From NCBI GenBank assembly GCA_963737225.1, contig CAVTSA010000013.1, forward strand, positions 558,001 to 622,000: a stretch of 64,000 nt of DNA, given 5' to 3'. A model generated the notes under the pieces. That model was not told the DNA's origin. It worked only from the letters and a program-made list of their open reading frames with translations, and searched no databases. Position numbers and translations under genes: made by a program. Origin of the DNA: CAVTSA01 sp963737225 (lineage in GTDB: Bacteria > Chloroflexota > Dormibacteria > Dormibacterales > Dormibacteraceae). Below, in pieces: positions 1 through 6,738 of the stretch (within the stretch, counting starts at the first letter, position 1; every line of letters begins with the position of its first letter).

Positions 1-460
1 CATCGATCACGGCGAGCCCGCCGGGACGGAGCACCCGGTACATCTCGTCCAGCACCGGGACCGGATGAAGGAAGTTCTTGAAGGCGGCCTGACACACGAT
101 GAGGTCGAAGGAGTCGGCGGCGAACGGCAGCTTGGTGGCATCACCGTGCTGGAAATCGATCTCGAGACCGCTCTCCCTCGCGTGCCCGGTCGCGATCTCC
201 ACCATCGTCTCGCTGATGTCGAGGCCGGTCACATGCGCGCCGCGGCGCGCCATCTCGAGGGCGAAGTAGCCAGGGCCGGGTGCGATCTCGAGCACATCCG
301 CTCCCGACCGGAGCCCCGCGCTCAGCTCGTCGGCGCGGCGCCGGTAATCGGCGAGCTGCGATTGAGAGCCGCGGAGCCGGTCGTAGCGCCGCGCCGCGGA
401 TCCCTCCATCTCGGGCAGGCGAAACCGCGATGAAGGTTTCTCGAACGATGTTCTATCCAT
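1..460 (-). CDS. Class I SAM-dependent methyltransferase (partial, runs off the left edge)
   Basis: This frame starts at an ATG at 460 and stays open to the window edge, giving about 153 residues. It contains the SAM-binding motif I (VLEIAPGPGYFALEMA, about residues 56-71), the acidic post-motif LDIS, and the later LRPGGLAVID segment typical of UbiE/COQ5-like class I methyltransferases. The substrate cannot be told. The gene is divergent from the TetR regulator at 542. A promoter with -35 TCGACA, a 17-base spacer and -10 TAGAAC ends 7 bases before the ATG, so the mRNA is probably leaderless. Operator-like palindromes overlap that promoter, so repression by the neighbouring TetR protein is the likely control. 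The C-terminus is missing from this window. Confidence 0.85.
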   Translation of the reverse strand, partial: MDRTSFEKPSSRFRLPEMEGSAARRYDRLRGSQSQLADYRRRADELSAGLRSGADVLEIAPGPGYFALEMARRGAHVTGLDISETMVEIATGHARESGLEIDFQHGDATKLPFAADSFDLIVCQAAFKNFLHPVPVLDEMYRVLRPGGLAVID

Positions 461-511
461 GAACACTGTTCTAGCAGATTCGGAACGCGTTGTCGATCAC
501 TGTTCGAGAAC
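443..511. promoter_or_regulatory. Three GAAC/GTTC palindromes between methyltransferase and tetR (operator array)
   Basis: GAACGATGTTC lies at 443-453, GAACACTGTTC at 461-471, and TGTTCGAGAAC at 501-511 with the arms in the opposite order. The first two have perfect 4-base arms, a 3-base centre and an 18-bp pitch, and they cover the start codon and -10 box of the minus-strand methyltransferase. The third overlaps the -35 region expected for tetR (-10 TAGGCT at 528-533, 8 bases before its ATG). I infer an autoregulatory TetR operator array. Confidence 0.6.
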
Positions 512-541
512 CGACCCGCGTTCGGCTTAGGCTGTGACGCG

Positions 542-1267
542 ATGGCGGAGGACATCCCGGAGCCGGCCTGGCGCTCGCAGAGAGACCGGCCCCGGCGTGC
601 TCGGACACCGCTGACCCGGGAGGCGATCGTCGGGGCCGCCCTCGGAGTGCTCGACCGTGACGGCATGGACGGCCTCTCGATGCGCCGGGTGGCGGAAGCC
701 CTGGGGACCGGGCCGGCGTCCCTCTACTGGCATGTGCGCAACAAGGACGAGCTGCTGCAGCTGCTCTTCGAGCGTCTGACCGCCGATCTCCCGCTTCCCG
801 CACCCGACCCCGCGCGATGGCGAGAGGAGCTGAGCGATCTCGCCCGATCGATGCGAGCCCAAGCGCACTCGCACCGCGACGCCGCCCGCCTCTCGCTGGG
901 GCGGGTGCCCTCCGGGACCGCCTTCGCCCGCACCGCCGAGTGGATGCTCGAGCTGCTGTCGCCGCTGGGGGTTCCCGACCGTGTCATCGGACTGATGGGC
1001 GACACCGCCGCGTTGTTCGTCGGCGCGTTCGCGTTCGAGGAGTCTCTGGGCGTCGCCTCCCCAACTGGCGAGCCGCTGGAGGAGGAGGAGGTCGCCGGGA
1101 TGTTCACGGCGTACCTGGAATCGCTGCCGGCGGATCGGTTCCCCCACCTGGTGCGGGCCGCCGGCGCGCTTTTCGATCCCACCCGTGAAGAACGGTTCTC
1201 GTTCGGCCTCGACCTGCTGCTGCGAGGCCTGGCGACATACGTCCAGGAGGACCCCCCGAAGCACTGA
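542..1267 (+). CDS. TetR/AcrR family transcriptional regulator
   Basis: The 241-residue product has an N-terminal TetR helix-turn-helix: LTREAIVGAALGVLDRDG leads into SMRRVAEALGTGPASLYWHV at about residues 47-66. The all-helical remainder resembles the TetR_C ligand domain found in tetracycline-type repressors. It is transcribed divergently from the methyltransferase at 460 and convergently with the epimerase, whose stop is 6 bases away. A -10-like TAGGCT at 528-533 sits 8 bases upstream and no Shine-Dalgarno sequence is visible, so translation is probably leaderless. The GAAC/GTTC palindromes at 443-511 are the natural candidate for its binding sites. The ligand is unknown. Confidence 0.9.
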   Translation: MAEDIPEPAWRSQRDRPRRARTPLTREAIVGAALGVLDRDGMDGLSMRRVAEALGTGPASLYWHVRNKDELLQLLFERLTADLPLPAPDPARWREELSDLARSMRAQAHSHRDAARLSLGRVPSGTAFARTAEWMLELLSPLGVPDRVIGLMGDTAALFVGAFAFEESLGVASPTGEPLEEEEVAGMFTAYLESLPADRFPHLVRAAGALFDPTREERFSFGLDLLLRGLATYVQEDPPKH

Positions 1268-1273
1268 GCGGGG

Positions 1274-2110
1274 TCAGTCCTCCGGATGTCGCCAGCCCAG
1301 CATCCGCTCCGCCTTCGAGCAGTCGTACAGGCCCTCCTCGCCGCGCAGGGAGCGGCGAAGGGGCACGTCGGGGTAGTGCCGGGCGACCAGCTCGGTGGTG
1401 GGTTGGCCGGGCATCATCGTGCGCGGGGCCACCAGGTAGAACGCCTCGTGACCCGAGAACCCGGCGGTGAGCGACGCGACGCAGGCGAGGGCCGCCGCGC
1501 CGGCCCGGGTGTATCCCCAGAGGTGCTTGGCCAGGGCCGGCCCTGCCCCCAGCCGCTCGATCGCCACCTCGCGGCTCTCGACCACGCCGTGGAAGCGCAT
1601 GCTCGCGATCGAGAGCTCGCGGTGCAGCCGGGCGAAGCAGTCGCCCTGCTCCTCGCACATCCATTTTGAGAGCGAGTACGGGTCCTCCGCGTACGTCGGA
1701 TGGCGCTCGTCCAGGGGAAGGTAGTCGTACCTCGGCCAGCGGCTGTAGGCGGCCCCGGTGGCGTTGATGCTCGACGCCTGGCAGATGCGGCGGATGCCCA
1801 GCTCGACCGCTGCGCTGAGCGCGTTGTAGCTGCTGACCACGTTGTTGTTGTGGACAACGTGGTCAGGGTGGCCGCGCGGGCTGGGGTAGGCGGCGAGGTG
1901 GATGAGGGCGTCGGCGCCGCGGATGCCGGCCACCAGATCGCCATGGTCGGTCGTGTCCACCTGGCGATACTCGACCCCTTCCGGAAGGTTGGCGAGGTCC
2001 GGCTCCGCCCGGTCCAGGCTCACTACCCGGTCCCCGGCGGCAAGCGCCGCCGCGATCACGGCGCGCCCCACCCTCCCCGTTCCTCCCGTGACCGCGATCA
2101 GCATCCGCAC
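1274..2110 (-). CDS. NAD-dependent epimerase/dehydratase (extended SDR, uronate dehydrogenase-like)
   Basis: The 278-residue protein has the Rossmann glycine motif GGTGRVG (residues 9-15), an acidic residue after strand 2 (SLDRAEPD) that favours NAD, a serine in QASSIN (about 111-116) and the catalytic YSLSK pair (Y145/K149). Length and overall look match extended SDR sugar epimerases and uronate dehydrogenases. Its divergent neighbour is an enolase-superfamily sugar-acid dehydratase and a mannonate dehydratase lies nearby, so a role in hexuronate or aldonic acid breakdown is plausible. That role is inferred from context; the exact substrate is not readable from the sequence. Confidence 0.85.
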   Translation of the reverse strand: MRMLIAVTGGTGRVGRAVIAAALAAGDRVVSLDRAEPDLANLPEGVEYRQVDTTDHGDLVAGIRGADALIHLAAYPSPRGHPDHVVHNNNVVSSYNALSAAVELGIRRICQASSINATGAAYSRWPRYDYLPLDERHPTYAEDPYSLSKWMCEEQGDCFARLHRELSIASMRFHGVVESREVAIERLGAGPALAKHLWGYTRAGAAALACVASLTAGFSGHEAFYLVAPRTMMPGQPTTELVARHYPDVPLRRSLRGEEGLYDCSKAERMLGWRHPED

Positions 2111-2206
2111 CTCCCTACGACGAACAATGCCTCGCTCGCCGCGTCACCGTCCCGGCACCGACCTGCGAACTGTAGCGCCGTAGGCTTTCCGTGGTCCGGC
2201 TTGGCA

Positions 2207-2228
2207 GTCAACCTGCAACCTGGTTGAC
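2207..2228. promoter_or_regulatory. Inverted repeat GTCAACC-N8-GGTTGAC in the divergent promoter region
   Basis: A perfect 7-bp inverted repeat (2207-2213 and 2222-2228) lies between the divergent epimerase and enolase-superfamily genes. Its centre contains the smaller palindrome CAACCTGGTTG. A TTGACA hexamer overlaps the right arm at 2224-2229. This looks like a GntR- or LacI-type operator, but no regulator gene is adjacent. The rest of 2111-2351 shows nothing else I can support. Confidence 0.4.
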
Positions 2229-2351
2229 AGGACGCGAGGTGTCCGGGCCGCCGACAGGCGCGCGAGGGACACGCATCCAGAGGGGACCCCGGCGTCGAGA
2301 ACCCACAGCGGCTGATCGCAGGGGCGCCTGCGGGCGCCGGGGAGGAGGCAC

Positions 2352-3578
2352 ATGAAGATCACGGCGGTCCGCTGCGCACTGATCGGCAGCAATCCGGTGG
2401 TTCGCGTCGCCACCGACGAGGGTGTGGACGGGTTCGGCGAGATCGAGTCCTCCAAGCCCTACCTGAAGCCGGTGGTGGCGGTCTACGAGCCGATCCTGCT
2501 GGGCGCCGACCCCAGGGAGGTGGAGCGGACCATGCTCCGGATCCGCCGTCTGGCCGGGTCGAAGCCGTGGGGATCGGTCCCGAGCGCGATCGAGATGGCC
2601 CTCTGGGACCTCGCCGGGAAGGCGGCGGGGCTGCCCGTGCACCGGCTGCTGGGCGGCAAGGTGCGGGACCGGGTGCGCACCTACAACGGAGGCGTCCGCT
2701 TCCCGATGACCGGTCATCTCCCCTCCGACTACGCCGACGCCGCGCGCCGGATGAAGGAGGCGCCCCAGGGCTTCACCATCATCAAGCAGGCGGTGGGCTT
2801 TCACTCGACGATGGCGGAGGAGGTGCCCGGCTTTTATTACGGGGAGCCCCGTGAAGGACGTCCCCGCACACGGCGCGGGCTGGTCACCGAGCGCGGCCTG
2901 CACCAGCTGGTCGACTGCGTTCGCGCGATGAAGGAGGTGCTGGGCGACGGCGTCGGCCTGGCGCTCGACTGCGGCCCGGGCTGGACGGTGCCGGACGCGA
3001 TCCGGCTCGCCAGGGCGGTGGAGGAACTGCACGTGCTCTGGCTGGAGGACCTGGTGGGCGGCGACTACACCCCGTATCAGATGGCGGCCGAGTTCCGGGA
3101 GGTGACGCGGGCGACCTCGGTTCCGACGCACACCGGCGAGCAGGTGTATCTGCGCCAGAACTTCATCGAGCTCATCGAGCAGCACGCGGTGCGGATCGTG
3201 GGTCCCGACCCCGCCGACGTCGGCGGCATCGCCGAGCTCAAGTGGATCGGCGAGTTCGCCGACCTGCACGGAGTCCTGATCGCGCCCCACGGCGTGTTCG
3301 ACGGGCTGCTGGGCCTGGCCGCGCACGTGCAGGTAGGGGCGACGATGCCCGACAACTACATCGCGTTCGAGTACCCCCTGGGGAACCCGGACTGGTGGTA
3401 CGAGATCGTGGACGGGCTTCCGGACCCGATCGTCGAGAACGGTTCGATCGAGGTCTGGGACCGGCCGGGGATGGGCGTCGATCTGGTTCCCGAGCGGGCC
3501 CGCCCCCACCTGACGGAGGAGGACCGCACGTTCTTCGACCAGCCGGCGACCCGGCCCTGGGACCGCGCCTCAGGGTAG
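2352..3578 (+). CDS. Mandelate racemase/muconate lactonizing enzyme family protein (enolase superfamily)
   Basis: The 408-residue protein has an N-terminal capping domain and a C-terminal modified TIM barrel. Metal ligands are visible as D206 (LALDCG), E232 (LWLEDL) and E263 (THTGEQ). K145 (TIIKQ) and H313 (IAPHG) are well placed as the general acid/base pair, as in sugar-acid dehydratases of this superfamily. Start choice is firm, because GGGGAGGAGG lies just upstream of the ATG. It is divergent from a sugar epimerase and close to a mannonate dehydratase. I infer dehydration of an aldonic or uronic acid; specificity cannot be read from the sequence alone. Confidence 0.88.
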   Translation: MKITAVRCALIGSNPVVRVATDEGVDGFGEIESSKPYLKPVVAVYEPILLGADPREVERTMLRIRRLAGSKPWGSVPSAIEMALWDLAGKAAGLPVHRLLGGKVRDRVRTYNGGVRFPMTGHLPSDYADAARRMKEAPQGFTIIKQAVGFHSTMAEEVPGFYYGEPREGRPRTRRGLVTERGLHQLVDCVRAMKEVLGDGVGLALDCGPGWTVPDAIRLARAVEELHVLWLEDLVGGDYTPYQMAAEFREVTRATSVPTHTGEQVYLRQNFIELIEQHAVRIVGPDPADVGGIAELKWIGEFADLHGVLIAPHGVFDGLLGLAAHVQVGATMPDNYIAFEYPLGNPDWWYEIVDGLPDPIVENGSIEVWDRPGMGVDLVPERARPHLTEEDRTFFDQPATRPWDRASG

Positions 3579-3598
3579 AGGGGCCTCGACCTGGGCGA

Positions 3599-3652
3599 TT
3601 GGTGCACCAACCGCCCTCTCTGAGCGACGAGAGCGGGTGATTGGTGCACCAA
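3599..3652. repeat. Twin palindrome A: two TTGGTGCACCAA sites 42 bp apart
   Basis: Perfect 12-bp palindromes lie at 3599-3610 and 3641-3652, in the gap between two plus-strand genes. The spacer forms its own stem (CGCCCTCTC with GAGAGCGGG). Flanks extend the first palindrome to GGGCGATTGG-TGCA-CCAACCGCCC, with one mismatch. The same pair recurs at 36806, 46960 and 62387. Confidence 0.85.
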
Positions 3653-3693
3653 CTTCCCCTCCGGGCCGGCCCGATTCGAGCGATGATGGCGTC

Positions 3694-4713
3694 GTGGGCA
3701 AGGACGGGGATCGTATCGACATCGTCGTGGGTACCGAGGACGGCGTCGTCGGCGTGGCTGACGGCGTTCGGAGGCTCGGCTTGAAAGGCCACCGCGTGAG
3801 CGCGCTGTACGCGTTCCGCGAACCAGGCCGGACCGATCCGGTGCTGCTCGCCGGGACCTACGGGGAGGGCCTCCACCGCAGCGCGGACGGAGGGGAGTCG
3901 TGGCACGCGACCGAATGCATGGCGGCACCGGCCGTGCGCACGATCGGCCCCGACCCGGTGGTCGCCGGCGCCCTGCTGTGCGGCACCGAGCCCGGGCGTC
4001 TGTTTCGCAGCACCGACGGTGGCATCACCTGGTCCGAGCTGGCGGGCATCTCCGCGCTGCCCGCCCACGAGGGCTGGTTCCTGCCCTACTCGCCACGTGC
4101 GGGGGCGATCCGCAACGTGGACGCGGTGCCCGGAGACGCAGGTCACATGGTCGCCTCGGTCGAGGTGGGGGGCATGCTCCGCACCACCGACAGCGGGGAG
4201 ACGTGGACGGTCGAAGAGGTCGCCGGCAACGACGACATCCACCAACTGGCCGGCGACCCGACCCAGGCGGGCCGGCTCTGGGCCTCGCTGGGCTACGCCG
4301 CCCTACCCACCCGGGTGCGTCACCCGGGGGATCCCCACCTCGGTGGCGTCGCCCGCTCGGATGACGGCGGTCACACCTGGGCTCTGCTGCACACCGATTA
4401 CACGCGATCGACGATCCCGGTGCCGGGGGTGCCGGGCCTGGTGCTCTCAGGGCCGGCTCCCCACGTCGGCGAGGCCGGTCGCATCGTCGTGACACGGGAC
4501 GAGGGAGCGACCTGGCAGGCCGCCGCCGAAGGCATCGAGACCCCGATGCCCGACATGGTCGAGCTGTTCGTGCCCGCCCCCGACGGCTCGGTGTTCGCGG
4601 TCTGTTCAGGCGGGCGTCTGCTTCGCGCGGAACCGGACCGCTGGCGATGGGCATCGGCCCTGCCGCCGGACCCGACGCTCACGGCAGCGTCGGTCGCGTT
4701 CCTCGCCCGCTAG
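3694..4713 (+). CDS. Asp-box (BNR) repeat beta-propeller protein, sialidase/VPS10-like fold
   Basis: Five Asp-box motifs of the form S/T-x-D-x-G-x-T/S-W are spread along the chain: HRSADGGESW, FRSTDGGITW, LRTTDSGETW, ARSDDGGHTW and VTRDEGATW. They indicate a multi-bladed beta-propeller of the sialidase/BNR class. There is no signal peptide and no recognisable catalytic Arg triad, so a cytoplasmic, possibly binding role is as likely as a glycosidase one. I chose GTG at 3694. The longer frame from ATG 3637 would place part of twin palindrome A inside the protein, and its first 19 residues look non-coding. Its own substrate is unknown; the neighbours are sugar-acid genes. Confidence 0.75.
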   Translation: MGKDGDRIDIVVGTEDGVVGVADGVRRLGLKGHRVSALYAFREPGRTDPVLLAGTYGEGLHRSADGGESWHATECMAAPAVRTIGPDPVVAGALLCGTEPGRLFRSTDGGITWSELAGISALPAHEGWFLPYSPRAGAIRNVDAVPGDAGHMVASVEVGGMLRTTDSGETWTVEEVAGNDDIHQLAGDPTQAGRLWASLGYAALPTRVRHPGDPHLGGVARSDDGGHTWALLHTDYTRSTIPVPGVPGLVLSGPAPHVGEAGRIVVTRDEGATWQAAAEGIETPMPDMVELFVPAPDGSVFAVCSGGRLLRAEPDRWRWASALPPDPTLTAASVAFLAR

Positions 4714-4721
4714 CCCGGTCA

Positions 4722-4777
4722 GAGTGTCCACACTCCGACGCTATCGGGCGCGAGATAGGGTCAGAGTGTCCGCACTC
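4722..4777. repeat. Twin palindrome E: GAGTGTCCACACTC / GAGTGTCCGCACTC, 42 bp apart
   Basis: Two 14-base inverted repeats at 4722-4735 and 4764-4777 fill the gap between convergent genes. Their pitch is 42 bp, the same as the TTGGTGCACCAA pairs, although the sequence is unrelated. The spacer holds another small stem (CTATC with GATAG). Confidence 0.8.
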
Positions 4778-4791
4778 CGGCGCTCCCGCCC

Positions 4792-5862
4792 CTACGGCGA
4801 GTCGTCGAGCGCGTCGATGGAACGCAGCGCCGCCCGCATCCATCCGAGCGCGAACGCCACCCCCGCGTGCCAGGGAGCGTCGCAGTCGACCAGCGGCGTG
4901 TGATCGGGGATCAGCACCCCTCGGTACCCGTTGCGCTGCAGGATCCGGACCGCCTCCAGCATGTCCGTGTCGCCTTCGTCGACGAAGACCTCCTTGTAGG
5001 ACGGCACCACCCCGACCACGTTGCGGAAATGGACGTAGGCGATGCGCCCGGTGCGGCTGTAGCGGTCGATCACGTCGAGGATCCGCGAACCCGGCATCTC
5101 GGCGAGCGTGCCGATGCAGAACTCGAAGCCCCAGCGCGGGCTCGGGTGGCGATCCGCGAGGCGGCCGTAGTGCTCGGGGCGATGGACCAGCCGCCCGGTC
5201 CCGCGGAGCGTCGCCAGCGGCGGGTCGTCCGGGTGTAGGGCGAGGGTGACGCCGGCCGCCTCCGCCACCGGCAGCATCTCGTCCAGGAAGCGGTCGTGCC
5301 GCCGCCAGTGCTCGTCGATCGAGATCGGCTCCAGCACCCTGGTCGGGTCGTCGGGATCGAACCCGTCCGGGTCGTAGACCATGTTCCAGACCATCCCGAG
5401 CGGGATCGGAGGCTGTTCGGGGTCCCGGTACGCGACGGTCTCCGCCTCGCCGCGCGCCTCGGGCACGGCGCCGCGACCCCAAACGCCGGCGACCGAGAAG
5501 TTGTAGCCCATGGTCGGGATCTCGAGGTCGCCGAGCGACCGGATCACACGCGCTACGGTCTCCATCTGCTCGTCGCGCCGCGGGCCGTCCAGCAGCACGT
5601 CGTACCAGTCGGCGGGCGCGAAGTTCTCGATCGCCTCCAGGCGCAGCCCGCGCGCTTCCATCTGTGCCTTCAGCTCCGCCAGGCCTGCCTTCGAGAAGGC
5701 ACGCGCGTTGGGCTCCGAGACGCGATAGCCGCGCGCCTCCAGCGGGTGCCCGGAGGGCGCGCTGACCAGGTGGGCGACGATGTGGGTGGCGCCGATCTGA
5801 CGCGCGAAGCGCAGCCGGCGCTCGTCGATCGTTCCACCGGGCAACCCGAGACCGATCTTCAT
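4792..5862 (-). CDS. uxuA: Mannonate dehydratase (UxuA-type TIM barrel)
   Basis: The 356-residue product matches the UxuA type of D-mannonate dehydratase, which makes 2-keto-3-deoxygluconate from mannonate in glucuronate breakdown. Family-typical segments are visible, including GMVWNMVYDPDGFD, LALHPDDPP, FCIGTLAEM, YVHFRN and LIPDHTP; these carry the His/Cys/Asp metal ligands. ATG at 5862 is the start, because GGAGGAGGCGG lies directly upstream; a longer frame exists but lacks a ribosome-binding site. Together with the epimerase and the enolase-family dehydratase it forms a scattered hexuronate module without a visible transporter or KDG kinase. Confidence 0.88.
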   Translation of the reverse strand: MKIGLGLPGGTIDERRLRFARQIGATHIVAHLVSAPSGHPLEARGYRVSEPNARAFSKAGLAELKAQMEARGLRLEAIENFAPADWYDVLLDGPRRDEQMETVARVIRSLGDLEIPTMGYNFSVAGVWGRGAVPEARGEAETVAYRDPEQPPIPLGMVWNMVYDPDGFDPDDPTRVLEPISIDEHWRRHDRFLDEMLPVAEAAGVTLALHPDDPPLATLRGTGRLVHRPEHYGRLADRHPSPRWGFEFCIGTLAEMPGSRILDVIDRYSRTGRIAYVHFRNVVGVVPSYKEVFVDEGDTDMLEAVRILQRNGYRGVLIPDHTPLVDCDAPWHAGVAFALGWMRAALRSIDALDDSP

Positions 5863-5984
5863 CCGCCTCCTCCCTCTGCACGAACCGAGGGCAGGGACTG
5901 GCCTGCCTGTCGATTTCTCCACCGCCCAGCCGACGTCACAGCAGCGTCCGGGAAATCCGCAAATCATTATCGGAGGTAGACGAC

Positions 5985-6288
5985 ATGAGCGAACGCGAGC
6001 TGGTTGCCGTCAAGAACCTCGATTGATACGGGTCCGCGCCACTGGAGTGGAGCCGTGCACGGGGTGCGCTGGAGGGGCTCTCGGGGCCGGCTGTCACGTA
6101 TTTCCTGGACGGCCGAGCGTACCCACGCCGCCGGGCTGGGCGATGTGGTACGCCGGACTCTTCTTCACCAGCAGCCCCCGAGCCCGGAAGGCGCGCAACC
6201 TGGCGGTGAATCCGGCCTGCACGATGTCGGTGGGGCTGCAGGGCATCGACCTGGTCCTGGAGGGCAGAGCGGCCAGGACTGTTTCGTG
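5985..6288 (+). pseudogene. PNPOx-family protein, N-terminal half (nonsense codon and frameshift)
   Basis: An ATG at 5985 follows GGAGG at 5972-5976 and encodes MSERELVAVKNLD before a TGA at 6024 that looks like a mutated Arg codon. Reading continues as YGSAPLEWSRARGALEGLS and TYFLDGRAYP. After a frame change it becomes MWYAGLFFTSSPRARKARN followed by LAVNPACTMSVGLQGIDLVLEGRAAR. These are typical of small flavin-binding pyridoxamine 5'-phosphate oxidase-like proteins. Homology stops at about 6288, where part of a dispersed repeat begins. The matching C-terminus is found inverted at 6404-6580. Confidence 0.75.
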
Positions 6289-6290
6289 GG

Positions 6291-6340
6291 GTAGAGATGT
6301 GCCGCATGGGCGTTCCAGATCCGCCGGGCCTCTTCGGCTG
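6291..6340 (-). repeat. Dispersed repeat, left end, inverted
   Basis: Read on the minus strand this segment matches the left end of the repeat at 49183-49400 (shared cores GGATCTGGAACG and ATGCGGCACATCT). Its right end is found 240 bp away in the other orientation, at 6578-6738. Confidence 0.7.
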
Positions 6341-6403
6341 AATTCCTTGGTCGGCATCGGCCGCCCCTCAACCCCGTTGGAGGAGAGCGGTGGAGTGGTG
6401 TGG

Positions 6404-6580
6404 TCAGCCGGCGAAGCGCCAGCGCGTTGCGCCCAAGGGTTCGACGCCCGCGACTCCGAACACGGTATGGAGCTGGAAGCGGTAGAGGTGCCAGGGTGGC
6501 GGGCCGGCACTGGGCGCGCTGAAGGGGGCCACCAGCGCGTCGTCCTCGACCTCTGCGGGCCAGCCGGCGGCCCGGAATCC
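6404..6580 (-). pseudogene. PNPOx-family protein, C-terminal half, inverted relative to its N-terminal half
   Basis: On the minus strand, 58 codons ending in TGA (6406-6404) read GFRAAGWPAEVEDDALVAPF, then SAPSAGPPPWHLYRFQLH and TVFGVAGVEPLGATRWRFAG. This is the C-terminal part of the same PNPOx-like family as the plus-strand fragment at 5985-6288. It has no start codon. Inverting about 6288-6577 in silico would place it downstream of the N-terminal fragment in the right orientation, and would also rejoin the two pieces of the dispersed repeat. Some 20 residues appear to be missing at the junction. Confidence 0.7.
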
Positions 6581-6738
6581 GCAAGCTCCGCTTCGCGGGG
6601 ACCCCGGCAGGGCGGCGTTGCCGCTTTACGGTGCTCAGTCACGAGTGGACGGACGCGCTCCTTCCGCTCCGCAGCGGCGCCTTGCATCAGCACCACCTGG
6701 ACGCCCCATCTCGCCCCGGGTTTCCGGCCGCACTCCTA
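6578..6738 (+). repeat. Dispersed repeat, middle and right end
   Basis: This segment aligns with 49243-49400. Shared blocks include GCGGGGACCCCGG, GCGGCGTTGCCGC and the terminal GGGTTTCCGGCC...CTCCTAG. The stop codon of the acetamidase gene (6736-6738) lies in its last three bases. Confidence 0.7.

Noticed and set aside
443..471. GAAC/GTTC sites as LexA SOS boxes
   Set aside because: SOS boxes of this type have a 4-base centre; these have 3, and the flanking genes are a TetR regulator and a methyltransferase, not SOS genes.
3599..3652. Twin TTGGTGCACCAA sites as a minimal CRISPR or att pair
   Set aside because: Units are only 12 bp and palindromic, spacers form hairpins, no cas or integrase gene is near, and pairs recur at four unrelated places.
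3637..3693. ATG at 3637 as the start of the Asp-box protein
   Set aside because: It would place the second palindrome of pair A in the coding sequence and add 19 residues without any propeller pattern; GTG 3694 fits better.
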